Below the pieces are notes generated by a model. It was not told where the DNA came from and ran no database searches. It saw only the letters and a program-made list of their open reading frames with translations. Positions 54,425 to 63,249 of a stretch of 64,000 nucleotides of DNA are shown here, piece by piece. Position 1 is the first letter of the stretch; every line of letters begins with the position of its first letter. A program made the translations under genes and the position numbers. Origin of the DNA: Paraburkholderia panacisoli (GTDB lineage Bacteria > Pseudomonadota > Gammaproteobacteria > Burkholderiales > Burkholderiaceae); NCBI RefSeq assembly GCF_008369935.1, contig NZ_VTUZ01000003.1, positions 124,001 through 188,000 of the forward strand. Reading direction: 5' to 3'.

Positions 54425-55354
54425 TCAGGCGGTGACTTCGACCCCCGGCATCGAGAAGCCGGTTTCGCGGAGTGCGGTGGCGAGCGCATCGCACTGCGCC
54501 GGCGTCAGATCGACGAGAGGAGGACGTACGACGCCCCAGTCGGGGTCGTTCGAATACACGCCGATCGCTGCCTTGAGCGCGGGGATCATCGGGAACTTCG
54601 CGAACACCGCACGCGTGGCATCCAGTGCTGCCTGTCGTGTATCGGCGTCGGCCGCTTGCCAGTGACGATACAACTGCACGATAGCCGCCGGATTGACGTT
54701 TCCGGTTGCCGTGATACAGCCGACGCCGCCCGCGCGCATGGTAGCCAGCAGGAAGGTTTCACTGCCGGCGAACACATCGAAGCCCTGCGGCTGGAAGCGC
54801 TCGAGCATGGCCTGGGTGTTGCTCCAGTCGCCCGAACTGTCCTTCACGCCGGCGATCACGCCCGGGAAAGCAGCCAGCAGCCGCTCGATGAGCGCGAGGC
54901 TGAGCGGCACCTGGGACACGGGTGGGATGTGATACAGATAAATGCGCAGTGCGTCGGAACCCACGCGCTCGATGATCTGCGCATAGCTGCGGAACAAGCC
55001 TTCGTCGGTGACGCCCTTGTAGTAGAACGGCGGCAGCATCAGCACATGGTTGACCCCCAGCGAAAGCGCATGGCGTGTCAGTTCGACCGTGTCGGTGAGT
55101 GCCGAGCAGCCGGTGCCTGGCATCAGGCGATCGAGCGGAATGTCTGCGCCGACCAGCGTTTCGAGCAGTTTCTTTTTCTCGCTGACCGCGAGCGAATTCG
55201 CTTCCGAGTTGGTGCCGAACACAGCGAGTCCGACGTCCTGTTCGATCAGCCAGCGGCAATGACGGACATAGCGGTCGTTATCGGGAAGAAGGTCTCTTGT
55301 GAACGGCGTGACCACGGGCGAGTAGACGCCGCGGGGCCGGTTGACTGAGGTCAT
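54425..55354 (-). CDS. Dihydrodipicolinate synthase-family aldolase/dehydratase
   Basis: A 309-residue TIM-barrel class I enzyme. The Schiff-base Lys is in VIAGVKDSSGDWSN, the Tyr in RIYLYHIPPVSQVP. The usual substrate-binding GTTGE is GTNSEANS here, a change that marks non-DapA family members acting on sugar acids. In this place it could be a 5-dehydro-4-deoxyglucarate dehydratase (KdgD), giving alpha-ketoglutarate semialdehyde, or a 2-keto-3-deoxy-acid aldolase. It follows the hydroxyacid dehydrogenase by 41 bp. Confidence 0.85.
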   Translation of the reverse strand: MTSVNRPRGVYSPVVTPFTRDLLPDNDRYVRHCRWLIEQDVGLAVFGTNSEANSLAVSEKKKLLETLVGADIPLDRLMPGTGCSALTDTVELTRHALSLGVNHVLMLPPFYYKGVTDEGLFRSYAQIIERVGSDALRIYLYHIPPVSQVPLSLALIERLLAAFPGVIAGVKDSSGDWSNTQAMLERFQPQGFDVFAGSETFLLATMRAGGVGCITATGNVNPAAIVQLYRHWQAADADTRQAALDATRAVFAKFPMIPALKAAIGVYSNDPDWGVVRPPLVDLTPAQCDALATALRETGFSMPGVEVTA

Positions 55355-55395
55355 CGCGTGTTCCTTTTGCTTGAGGTGAGAGTGTTTCGCGCCAT

Positions 55396-56394
55396 TCAGC
55401 CGGCGATCTGTTGCGCAGACGAGCGGGCGTGGAGCGCTTCAGGATTGACGCAGGTCGACGAGAGCTGGCCGTCGAGTGCATCGATGAGATTGCGTACCGC
55501 GCGCATGGCCATGTTCTCGCGCGTCTGTTGTGTAGCGGAACCGATATGCGGCACCGCTACCACGTTCGGCAACTGGAGCAGCGGCGAGTCCGGCGACAGC
55601 GGTTCGCGTTCGAACACATCGAGACCGGCGCCGAGAATGCGGCCTTCACGCAGATGCGCAATGAGGGCGGCTTCGTCGACGACCTGTCCGCGAGCACAGT
55701 TGATGAGAATGGCCGACTTCTTCATGGTCCCGAGCTCGGCGCTGCCGATCAGGCGCTCGGTGGCGGGCGATAGCGGCACCAGCACGCAGACGAAGTCCGC
55801 GGTCGCGAGCAGTTCGGGAAGCGGCCGCCATTGCGCGCCGTAGCGCTCCTCTGCTTCGGGGTTGCGGGAGCGGTTGGAATAGATCACGTCCATGCCGAAG
55901 CCGAGGGCGGCGCGCTTGGCGACCGCGCTGCCAATGCGACCAAGCCCGACGATTCCCAGCGTTTTGTGATGCACGTCGACACCGAATTGCGCCTCGCCGA
56001 CCGTGCGCGTCCACTGGCCGCGCCGCGTCCAGTCAGCGAGTTCGGAAATGCGCCGGGCGGTCGCGAGGATCAGACTGAACACGAGGTCGGCGGTGGTTTC
56101 GGTGACTTCTTCCGGCGTATTCGTCAAAACGATGCCGCGGCGCGAGAGTTCCGGGACATCGAACGCATCGAAGCCGGCCGAAATGGTGGATGCAACCTCG
56201 AGCAAGGGCGCGGCGTCGAGGATCTCAGGCGTGATCTTGAGATTGTTGCCGACCATGCCATGAGCCGTGCCCAGGGCGCGCCTGAACGGCGCGAGGTCGC
56301 CGGAGGAAACGTCGACCAGTTCGACGGAACAGTGCTCACGAAGTAGCCCCAGCACGGCAGGAGGCAACGAACGATAGGCCACGACATGCTTCAT
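55396..56394 (-). CDS. D-2-hydroxyacid dehydrogenase (GhrB-like)
   Basis: A 332-residue NAD(P)H enzyme: LGIVGLGRIGSAVAKRAALG (Rossmann motif), NRSR as the nucleotide selectivity loop (favouring NADPH), ILINCARGQVVDEAALIA (catalytic Arg), VFEREPLSPDSPLL (Glu) and AVPHIGSATQQTRE (His). GhrB reduces glyoxylate, hydroxypyruvate or 2-ketogluconate. It heads a two-gene operon with the DapA-family enzyme, divergent from ilvD. Confidence 0.9.
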   Translation of the reverse strand: MKHVVAYRSLPPAVLGLLREHCSVELVDVSSGDLAPFRRALGTAHGMVGNNLKITPEILDAAPLLEVASTISAGFDAFDVPELSRRGIVLTNTPEEVTETTADLVFSLILATARRISELADWTRRGQWTRTVGEAQFGVDVHHKTLGIVGLGRIGSAVAKRAALGFGMDVIYSNRSRNPEAEERYGAQWRPLPELLATADFVCVLVPLSPATERLIGSAELGTMKKSAILINCARGQVVDEAALIAHLREGRILGAGLDVFEREPLSPDSPLLQLPNVVAVPHIGSATQQTRENMAMRAVRNLIDALDGQLSSTCVNPEALHARSSAQQIAG

Positions 56395-56499
56395 GAAGAC
56401 CTCGGCGGAATGCTGTTAAAGAGTTGATGGGCGGCATCGAACGCGACAAAAAAGAATCGCTTGCGGACAGACTATAAGTATCGGTAACATTCCCGTCAA

Positions 56500-56513
56500 G
56501 ATTATTGATAATC
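56500..56513. promoter_or_regulatory. Palindromic operator GATTAT-TG-ATAATC
   Basis: A 14-bp palindrome in the divergent region of ghrB-like and ilvD-like genes, 24 bp before the ilvD start and near its own expected promoter. The downstream GntR gene at 58330 is the likely reader. The size and AT-rich arms suit a FadR-type regulator. Confidence 0.55.
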
Positions 56514-56536
56514 TCATCGAAGATCCAGGAGCAACA

Positions 56537-58276
56537 ATGAGCGAGAAAAAAAGCGGCTTGCGGCAGGGCCTGACGAACTACGGCGACGAAGGTTTCTCGC
56601 TTTTCCTGCGCAAGGCGTTCATCAAGGGCGCGGGCTATACCGACGACGCGCTGTCGCGTCCCATCGTGGCGATCGCGAACACGGGCAGTGCCTACAACCC
56701 GTGCCACGGCAATGCGCCGCAGCTGATCGAGGCGGTCAAGCGCGGCGTGATGCTGGCTGGCGGCCTGCCTGTCGAATTCCCGACGATTTCGATTGCCGAG
56801 AGCTTTTCGCATCCGACCAGCATGTACCTGCGCAACCTGATGTCGATGGACACGGAGGAGATGATCCGGGCCCAGCCGATGGACGCGGTGGTGCTGATCG
56901 GCGGGTGCGACAAAACCGTGCCGGCCCAGTTGATGGGTGCGGCGGCGGCGGGCGTTCCGGCCATTCAACTGGTGACGGGTGCCATGCTCACGGGCTCGCA
57001 TCGCGGTGAACGGGTTGGGGCATGTACGGACTGCCGTCGTTTCTGGGCGAGTTTCCGCGGCGACCAGATCGGCGAAGCCGAGATCGAAGCGGTCAACAAT
57101 CAGCTCGTCGCAACGGTCGGCACCTGTTCGGTGATGGGCACGGCCAGCACGATGGCCTGCATCGCGGAAGCCCTGGGCATCATGCTGCCGGGTGGTGCGT
57201 CTGCGCCCGCCGTGACCGCCGATCGCATCCGCATTGCGGAGCGCACCGGCGCGCAGGCCGTGGCGATGATCGGTCAGGACCTGAGTCCGGCGAAGATCCT
57301 GACGCCCAAGGCGTTCGAAAACGCGTTGCGGGTGCTGCTCGCAATCGGCGGCTCGACCAACGGCATCATTCACCTGACGGCAATTGCGGGCCGGCTCGGG
57401 ATTCGCATCGACCTCGAGCAGCTCGACCGGATGGCGCGTGAAACGCCGGTGCTCGTCGATTTGAAGCCGTCCGGACAGCACTACATGGAAGACCTGCATC
57501 GCGCCGGAGGATTGACCACGGTCATGCGCGAGATCAAAGGGCTGCTGCATCTCGACGCGCTCACTGTGACCGGCCGGACGCTCGGCGAGGAGATGGATGC
57601 CGCCCCGGCGAGCTTCGCGCAAGAAGTCGTGCGCCCGTTTGACCGCCCGATCTTTCCGCAAGGCGGGATTGCGGTGCTGCGTGGCAATCTCGCGCCCGGC
57701 GGCGCGATCATCAAGCAGTCAGCGGCCAGCGCCAGCCTGATGGAACACGAAGGGCGCGCCGTCGTCTTCGAGGACGCGGAGGATCTGGCGCGCCGTATCG
57801 ACGATCCGGAACTGGACGTGGAAGCGCACGACGTCCTCGTGCTCAAGCGGATCGGTCCGGTCGGTGCACCGGGGATGCCGGAAGCGGGCTACATTCCGAT
57901 TCCGCGCAAGCTCGGCCGCCTGGGTGTGAAGGACATGGTGCGCATTTCGGATGGCCGCATGAGCGGCACGGCGTCCGGTACGGTGGTCCTGCACGTCACG
58001 CCCGAAGCGGCTATCGGCGGTCCCCTCGCGATCGTACAAACTGGCGACCGGATTCGCCTGAGCGTGGCAGAACGGTCTATCGAACTTGCCCTCAGCGACG
58101 ATGAAATTGCAGCTCGTCTCGCCGCGTTGCCGGCGCGCCAGGTCGATCCCGAAGAGCGTGGTTATCGCAAGCTGTTCCTGACGACGATCACTCAGGCCGA
58201 CGAGGGCTGCGACTTCGACTTTCTGCAAGCCGCGCGCATGACCGCGACCGTTCCCGGCAACGGAAACAAGGGTTAA
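56537..58276 (+). CDS. IlvD/Edd-family dehydratase for sugar acids
   Basis: A 579-residue Fe-S dehydratase. Cysteines of the cluster lie in NTGSAYNPCHGNAPQ, LIGGCDKTVPAQLMGAAAA and VGTCSVMGTASTMACIAEAL. LPGGASAPAVTADRIRIAER, GGSTNGIIHLTAIAGRLGI and SDGRMSGTASGTVVLHV are further family blocks. Edd/IlvD relatives with this spacing act on D-xylonate, L-arabonate or galactonate rather than dihydroxy-acids. AGGAG lies before the ATG. It is first in the ilvD-gntR-udh operon. Confidence 0.9.
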   Translation: MSEKKSGLRQGLTNYGDEGFSLFLRKAFIKGAGYTDDALSRPIVAIANTGSAYNPCHGNAPQLIEAVKRGVMLAGGLPVEFPTISIAESFSHPTSMYLRNLMSMDTEEMIRAQPMDAVVLIGGCDKTVPAQLMGAAAAGVPAIQLVTGAMLTGSHRGERVGACTDCRRFWASFRGDQIGEAEIEAVNNQLVATVGTCSVMGTASTMACIAEALGIMLPGGASAPAVTADRIRIAERTGAQAVAMIGQDLSPAKILTPKAFENALRVLLAIGGSTNGIIHLTAIAGRLGIRIDLEQLDRMARETPVLVDLKPSGQHYMEDLHRAGGLTTVMREIKGLLHLDALTVTGRTLGEEMDAAPASFAQEVVRPFDRPIFPQGGIAVLRGNLAPGGAIIKQSAASASLMEHEGRAVVFEDAEDLARRIDDPELDVEAHDVLVLKRIGPVGAPGMPEAGYIPIPRKLGRLGVKDMVRISDGRMSGTASGTVVLHVTPEAAIGGPLAIVQTGDRIRLSVAERSIELALSDDEIAARLAALPARQVDPEERGYRKLFLTTITQADEGCDFDFLQAARMTATVPGNGNKG

Positions 58277-58329
58277 AGGTCATATTTTCGTATAGGCTCG
58301 CGGCTTAGATCATTTTGCGGACCCCTGTT

Positions 58330-59073
58330 ATGAGCAACGCTGCCAAGCCCAAACGCGCCGATGCACCCACTGCGAAGACGGTCGAACGCGACCGCAATAT
58401 CGACGAGACGCTGCGTAGCGTCTCGGATGAGCTCGAGGAGCAGATCGTCCTGGGCGTTCTGCATCCGCGCGAACGGCTCGTGGAAGACGATCTGTGCGAG
58501 CGCTTCAACCTGAAGCGCCACGTCGCGCGGCTGGTGCTGGCGGAGGTGGAGCGGCGCGGCCTGGTGGAGCGCCGCAAGAATGTGGGCGCGCTGGTCAAGT
58601 CGTTTACACCGCGTGAGGTCACGGAACTGTATGCGCTGCGCGAACTGCTGGAAGCAGACGCGGCGAGGCGCATCGTTTTTCCGGTCAGCAGCGAGGCGCT
58701 CGCTGCGTTGACGGCAATTCAGGCAGAGCACGATGAAGCAGCCATCGCCGGCGATCTGCGGCGTGTGTTCCGCGCGAACATGGCTTTTCACCATGCGTTC
58801 TTTGCGTTGTCGGAAAGCCAGGTTCTCACTGAGGCGATTCGCGAGTATGAACGCCGCACGCATGCCATCCGCTCGGTATCGATCGTGTTTCCTCAGTATC
58901 TGGAGAAGGCGCGCGCCGAGCACCACCAGATGATCGAGGCGCTCCGAACCGGCGACCGGGAATCGTTGATCAAGTTATGCCGGGAGCACCTCGTGCCATC
59001 GCGCGATGCGTATCTCGAAGCGCACCATCGCCGTTCGGCCGGCTACGCCGTACAGAAAGGCGAAACCGGCTAA
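58330..59073 (+). CDS. GntR-family (FadR subfamily) regulator
   Basis: A 247-residue protein. The winged helix is DLCERFNLKRHVARLVLAEV with LVERRKNVGALVKSFT, and the FCD domain has NMAFHHAFFALSESQVL, RAEHHQMIEALRTGDRESLI and CREHL, giving the metal-binding His pattern. The ATG at 58330 is preferred over the TTG 15 bases before it. It lies in the operon with udh and probably controls the uronate/aldarate genes by a palindrome at 56500. A sugar acid such as galacturonate is the likely ligand. Confidence 0.9.
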   Translation: MSNAAKPKRADAPTAKTVERDRNIDETLRSVSDELEEQIVLGVLHPRERLVEDDLCERFNLKRHVARLVLAEVERRGLVERRKNVGALVKSFTPREVTELYALRELLEADAARRIVFPVSSEALAALTAIQAEHDEAAIAGDLRRVFRANMAFHHAFFALSESQVLTEAIREYERRTHAIRSVSIVFPQYLEKARAEHHQMIEALRTGDRESLIKLCREHLVPSRDAYLEAHHRRSAGYAVQKGETG

Positions 59074-59105
59074 CTGTATTTACCTGAATCACAGAGAGGG
59101 TATTA

Positions 59106-59912
59106 ATGACTCGAGTACTGATCACCGGCGCGGCCGGTCACATTGGCCGTGTGCTTCGCGCCGGTTTCCAGGGCCACTATGCACTGCGCCTCGCCGATAT
59201 TAAGCCGCAGGCGCCGGCGCAGGCAGGCGAGGAAATCGTGACCGCGGACATCACGCGGCTCGAAGATCTTCTGCCGCTCATGGAGGGTGTCGACGTCGTC
59301 GTGCATCTCGCCGGCGTTCCTGACGAGGATCGCTGGGAGCGCATCCGCGATATGAACATCGAGGGTTGCTACAACGTGTTCGAAGCGGCGCGCCAAGCGG
59401 GTGTCAAGCGCGTGGTGTTCGCGAGTTCAAACCATGCGGTGGGTTTTCATCGTCGCGACCGGATGATCGACAACACCGTCGAGCCGCGCCCTGATAGCCG
59501 CTACGGCATCTCGAAGGTGTTCGGCGAGGCGCTTGGCCGGATGTACGCCGACAAGCATGGGATGTCGGTTGCGTGCATCCGGATCGGCTCGTTCCGCCCG
59601 GACGACCGGCCAACCGTACCGCGCCACCTCTTCACATGGATCAGCCATCGCGACATGGTGCAGGTGGCGCGCCGTTGTATCGACTATCCGGACCTCCACT
59701 TCGCGGTTGTGTATGGCGTATCCAATAACGCGCGCAATCGCTGGGATAACGCCAACGTCCGCTATCTCGGGTTCGCGCCGGAAGATGATGCCGAACTGTA
59801 CGCGGCTGGGATCGCGGCAACGGGAAAGGCCGAAGATGCGCGTGAAGCGCTGTTTCATGGCGGCTTCGGCTGCCTTGTCGAATTCGACGGTGATCCGCTG
59901 CGGATCGATTGA
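59106..59912 (+). CDS. udh: Uronate dehydrogenase
   Basis: A 268-residue short-chain-type NAD-dependent enzyme oxidising galacturonate or glucuronate to the aldarolactone. Blocks are RVLITGAAGHIGRVLRAGFQ (NAD), VVVHLAGVPDEDRWERIRDM, VVFASSNHAVGFHRRDRMID and the YGISKVFGE Tyr/Lys pair. RIGSFRPDDRPTVPRHLFTW is very typical of Udh. It is last in the ilvD-gntR-udh operon, 32 bp after gntR. It links hexuronate uptake to garD and the enolase-superfamily enzyme. Confidence 0.93.
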   Translation: MTRVLITGAAGHIGRVLRAGFQGHYALRLADIKPQAPAQAGEEIVTADITRLEDLLPLMEGVDVVVHLAGVPDEDRWERIRDMNIEGCYNVFEAARQAGVKRVVFASSNHAVGFHRRDRMIDNTVEPRPDSRYGISKVFGEALGRMYADKHGMSVACIRIGSFRPDDRPTVPRHLFTWISHRDMVQVARRCIDYPDLHFAVVYGVSNNARNRWDNANVRYLGFAPEDDAELYAAGIAATGKAEDAREALFHGGFGCLVEFDGDPLRID

Positions 59913-60034
59913 GTGCGGCGGCCATCGCCGGAGCGATTGTGCCGCGTTGAGGCAGGGGTCGTGACTTGGCATCCGTCATGACCTTACGACAAGAAGCGGG
60001 TGGACGTTGAACAGCCGCGCCCGCGCTAGAGTCT

Positions 60035-60084
60035 CCCTGCGAAAAGTGCCCCTCGGTTCGCACCGGTCGCACTTGTTCGCAGGG
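60035..60084. terminator. Long bulged hairpin between udh and the FAH gene
   Basis: CCCTGCGAA-AAGTGC pairs with GCACTT-G-TTCGCAGGG (one bulged G, 19-base loop). It sits between converging genes (59912 and 60116) and may stop transcription both ways. It could also be a structured RNA element. Confidence 0.5.
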
Positions 60085-60115
60085 CAGATCTTGCGGCTCT
60101 TTTCCGGCGCTTCGT

Positions 60116-60817
60116 TTATCCGGCCAGCGGGCCTACCTCGAAACTGAAGTTCGCAACGCCATCCACGCCGCCCGCGACCTTGTCGCCTGGGCGTAGTGCC
60201 GCGACGCCAGCGGGTGTTCCGCTGAAGATAAGGTCTCCCGGCTTCACAGTGACGGAATGAGAGACGTAGCTGATGATGTCCGCGACAGGCCAGATCATCT
60301 CGCTGAGGTCGCCTTGCTGACGGATTTCGCCGTTCACGGACAACCAGATCCGGCCACTGGATGGGTGCTCGAACTCAGACGCCGGTTTGATTTCGCTGAT
60401 CGGCGCGGAGGCGTCAAAGCCTTTCGCCCAGTCCCACGGGCGGCTCAGTTTTTTTGCCGTCGCCTGGAGATCCCGTCGCGTCAGATCGACTCCAGCGGCA
60501 TAACCCCAGACAAAATCGAGCGCGTTCTCAGGGGCGATTGCCTTTCCTTCCTTGCCGATCGCAATGATGAGTTCAATCTCATGGTGCAAGTCGGAGGTGA
60601 GGGGAGGGTACGGGAGCACGCCGGTCGCTGGCACGACGGCATCGGCAGGTTTGGAAAAAAAGAACGGAGGATCCCGGTCCGGGTTGGCACCCATTTCGCG
60701 CGCGTGGTCTGCGTAGTTGCGGCCGACGCAGAACACGCGGCGCACGGGAAAGCGGCTCGTCGAGCCGCTGACAGCAACAGAGGTGATCGTAGGGGGTGTC
60801 ACTGAGTATTCGGTCAT
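60116..60817 (-). CDS. Fumarylacetoacetate-hydrolase-family protein
   Basis: A 233-residue FAH-fold hydrolase: VFCVGRNYADHAREMG, PPFFFSKPADAVVP, HHEIELIIAIGKEG with metal Glu pair, GYAAGVDLTRRDLQ and LIFSGTPAGVAAL. The short form resembles fumarylpyruvate hydrolases, and oxaloacetate decarboxylases of the same fold are alternatives. Such enzymes cleave ring-opening products of the gentisate and hydroxypyridine pathways, so it may serve the flavin hydroxylases elsewhere in the window. It is transcribed toward udh and preceded by AraC. Confidence 0.88.
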   Translation of the reverse strand: MTEYSVTPPTITSVAVSGSTSRFPVRRVFCVGRNYADHAREMGANPDRDPPFFFSKPADAVVPATGVLPYPPLTSDLHHEIELIIAIGKEGKAIAPENALDFVWGYAAGVDLTRRDLQATAKKLSRPWDWAKGFDASAPISEIKPASEFEHPSSGRIWLSVNGEIRQQGDLSEMIWPVADIISYVSHSVTVKPGDLIFSGTPAGVAALRPGDKVAGGVDGVANFSFEVGPLAG

Positions 60818-60906
60818 GGTAAGCCTCGCGATTGGTATTGGCCTGCCTACGATATCGCGCTGCGGACTCGCCGTTCAGGACAAATCCGCTGAACACCAGG
60901 ACGAAC

Positions 60907-61866
60907 TTACGGTGCGCCTTTGCGCGCGGTTGCACCACCGTTTCGTTGACCCGCACTCCGGTGCATGTCGCGAAACTCACTCGGAGATTGACCGACTGAC
61001 CGACGAAACCGCCGCGAAAAATAGGCTTCGTCGCGATAGCCGACCAGAAACGCGATGTCCTTGATGCGCCGGGTGTCGTTTGCCAACAGATCCTGTGCGC
61101 GTGCGATGCGTCGCTCGGTCACCCACTCGACAAAGGTCCGGCCCGTCTCTTTCTTGATCAGATGCGCAAGATAGTTCGGCGATAAAAACGCAGCGGCGGC
61201 GGCAGAGGTCAGCGACAATGCGTCGCTCGCGAGATGTGCGTTGACGTGGCGGTCCACACGGACCAAAGCGTCCTGTCGGCCGAGTCTTTGGACGTTACGC
61301 GAGGAAAGCCGAAGTAGCTGATCCGCGTATCGCTGGCATACGATCCCGATAAGCTGAAGCAGGTATCCGCGCAGGAGGGCGGTCGCACCGAAGCGCCGCG
61401 TCTCATTGACCTCCAGCATGCGAGCCAGTACCGGTTCGATTTCGGCGAGATCGGCGTCCTCCAGAATGAAGTCGATGTACTCCTGAAGCCTGAATGGCGC
61501 GAGTTCGGGCGCCTGCGTGATCGCCACATCCTCGAGATCCAGTGGATCCACGATTCCGCTGGTATTGGCGCGTAGAAACGCTTGCGTGAAGTTGATGACA
61601 ATGAAGCGCGAGCGCGCGGGGTGCGGTATCAGATGCAGGCGATGCGGCAGGATAAAGGCGACCGCACCAGCAGGAAACGGCCGGCGTACTCCGCCGATGT
61701 GCTGTTCGGTATCTCCGCCGAGGTTGATCTGAATCTGAAAATATTCGTGCTTGTGCGGCTCTTCAATCGCGGGGCGTGAGGCTTGGTCGCGGATGTAGAA
61801 ATCGAGGCGGTCGCTTCGCTCGGGCATCGCATAAGTGCGCGATACCGCCGCCTGTGAAGCCTTCAT
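60907..61866 (-). CDS. AraC-family transcriptional regulator
   Basis: A 319-residue protein: N-terminal cupin sensor (FPAGAVAFILPHRLHLIPHP, with HKHEYFQIQINLGG) and a C-terminal AraC HTH pair (LTSAAAAAFLSPNYLAHLIK; ERRIARAQDLLANDTRRIKD; IAFLVGYRDEAYFSRRFRRS). GGAGCACGCAGCC precedes the ATG at 61866, which also matches the start of conserved sequence; the longer frame to 62127 is not needed. It lies next to the FAH gene on the same strand and may control it. Confidence 0.9.
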   Translation of the reverse strand: MKASQAAVSRTYAMPERSDRLDFYIRDQASRPAIEEPHKHEYFQIQINLGGDTEQHIGGVRRPFPAGAVAFILPHRLHLIPHPARSRFIVINFTQAFLRANTSGIVDPLDLEDVAITQAPELAPFRLQEYIDFILEDADLAEIEPVLARMLEVNETRRFGATALLRGYLLQLIGIVCQRYADQLLRLSSRNVQRLGRQDALVRVDRHVNAHLASDALSLTSAAAAAFLSPNYLAHLIKKETGRTFVEWVTERRIARAQDLLANDTRRIKDIAFLVGYRDEAYFSRRFRRSVGQSPSEFRDMHRSAGQRNGGATARKGAP

Positions 61867-62264
61867 GGCTGCGTGCTCCAATTGATTCAGGGTCGCCGGT
61901 GCAGGCACCCTTAATGGTGCCGTCGGGCGCAAGGGTGATTTCCGCAGGGATGCCCAACGTCGCCGCCATGTGGCGCAGCGCGATGGGCATGGCAGCCTGA
62001 GATAGTGCATGGCTGTACCCGGGCGCCTCGCGAGGCGCTTCCTCGGCGCCGGACGAGATACTCTATCAGACCATGAGTCGTCACGTGAAGATGTACCGCT
62101 GTGAAACGGTGGGCACAGGGCACTCACGCGCGCGCGGACGCTTTTTTCTTCTGAATAGTCTGAGTGTTCGTCTGCCGGTCAATTACGAAACCGAGGACAT
62201 CGACATCGGAAGCGCTCGTTCAATTTCGCTCGCCATTCCGGTAGGCCGTCGGGCCGGGTTCGCA
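61867..62264. other. Intergenic region upstream of AraC
   Basis: It should hold the AraC promoter. A 75-codon minus frame (61763-61990) beginning MPIALRHMAATLGI overlaps the AraC start and has no recognised relatives. No operator stands out. Confidence 0.35.
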
Positions 62265-62480
62265 CTAGTGGTTCAGACAGAAGCACGCGCTCGCAGCTTC
62301 GGCAGGCGACAGGCCAGTGTGGAAGTAAGCCTGTATCCGCTGGACGATCGCATTGTCAGGTTCCCAGGGCTCGCGAATGAAGCCCTCTCCAACGGCTTTT
62401 TCGTAAACGGCGTCTGCCCATGCGTATAGGTCGAATTCGAACGGGAAAGGCAGTTCTATCTGATTGGATTGGATGAACAT
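62265..62480 (-). CDS. Small hypothetical protein (71 residues)
   Basis: A GTGGAGGTTGTC ribosome-binding site sits just before the ATG at 62480. The protein, MFIQSNQIELPFPFEFDLYA then WADAVYEKAVGEGFIREPWE and RIQAYFHTGLSPAEAASACF, is compact, helical and acidic. It looks like the short helical proteins frequent in Burkholderiaceae, but no family is recognised. It is in a group of small minus-strand genes. Confidence 0.6.
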   Translation of the reverse strand: MFIQSNQIELPFPFEFDLYAWADAVYEKAVGEGFIREPWEPDNAIVQRIQAYFHTGLSPAEAASACFCLNH

Positions 62481-62564
62481 GACAACCTCCACAACATCGA
62501 CAATGCGCGTGGTCAAATTACGCACAAGCGGATAACGGCAGCGGATAGAGACGACTTATCCTCT

Positions 62565-62663
62565 TCAACGATTTGGATGCGCTATGGTCTTGATCATCGC
62601 GACAAGCACTGTCGCCACGACGGCAAGGAAGCCGGACATGTAGATAAGCACGATGGTCATCAT
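62565..62663 (-). CDS. 32-residue single-helix membrane protein
   Basis: MMTIVLIYMSGFLAVVATVL then VAMIKTIAHPNR is a single transmembrane helix (about residues 3-24) with a short positively charged end. A GGGAGGAG ribosome-binding site lies seven bases before the ATG at 62663. No family was recognised. Its size and hydrophobicity resemble the small helper subunits and stress proteins of bacterial membranes. The stop is followed 84 bp later by the 71-residue gene. Confidence 0.6.
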   Translation of the reverse strand: MMTIVLIYMSGFLAVVATVLVAMIKTIAHPNR

Positions 62664-63021
62664 CGTCTGCTCCTCCCTTCAGATATGCCGCAATTGCGGC
62701 GGCCACCACCGGCTGACTGAATGGGTCACGATTGCGCAGAAGGTCCACGGCCCAAGCCGTGAGACGAACGGTGAGCATCAATCGTCAAGAAACCGGATTC
62801 AGATTCGCGTATTGATCGAGCGAACTGGTGATGAACAGGACTGGCCATGTCAGGCGCATCGCGCTTGCACATTGGCCTTGAAATCAATGTACAGGTGCGA
62901 GGCACACGAAACCATTCTACGAACGATTCGAACGCCGGTGCATGTGGATAGGAATCTCATACTCACGTATAACTCGCGCAGTTGCCGTAGGCGATGAAAT
63001 GTGCGTAAGCGCACCACCGGT
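62664..63021. other. Intergenic region between small genes
   Basis: It has a minus frame beginning MMLTVRLTAWAVDLLRNRDP at 62781 that runs over the 32-residue gene in another frame and lacks a clear ribosome-binding site; it may be a chance frame. No other feature was seen. Confidence 0.3.
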
Positions 63022-63249
63022 CTACCTCCGTGCCACGTCGACGTTCCTGTTCGCGGCCTCACATCGTCGGTCCAGTTCCGATCGGACCGAGCGATCCGCC
63101 AGCAACCCCCTTGTTTCGAGTACGCCAAAGCGGCCTTGCAGAGCGGCCTCGATTGCCCACCAGTCGCTAAAATGGCCGCTATCGGCAAGGCTGTATGCGG
63201 TGTGCAGCATTTTCGCGCGCCTGTCTGTCCTCAATATGTTTGTAGTCAT
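63022..63249 (-). CDS. Small hypothetical protein (75 residues)
   Basis: MTTNILRTDRRAKMLHTAYS then LADSGHFSDWWAIEAALQGR and LLADRSVRSELDRRCEAAN form a helical soluble protein with the AYSLA-SG-F-DW and SVR-ELDR-C patterns common to short Burkholderiaceae proteins of unknown role. The upstream ribosome-binding site is GGGGGCGG. It is most likely a real gene but no function can be given. Confidence 0.55.
   Translation of the reverse strand: MTTNILRTDRRAKMLHTAYSLADSGHFSDWWAIEAALQGRFGVLETRGLLADRSVRSELDRRCEAANRNVDVARR

Noticed and set aside
56336..57661. 441-residue minus frame opposite the ilvD-like gene
   Set aside because: Antisense to the IlvD/Edd gene and His/Arg-rich; a shadow.
62518..62781. 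87-residue minus frame over the 32-residue gene
   Set aside because: Its second half is the shadow of the membrane peptide and there is no good ribosome-binding site; a small relic remains possible.
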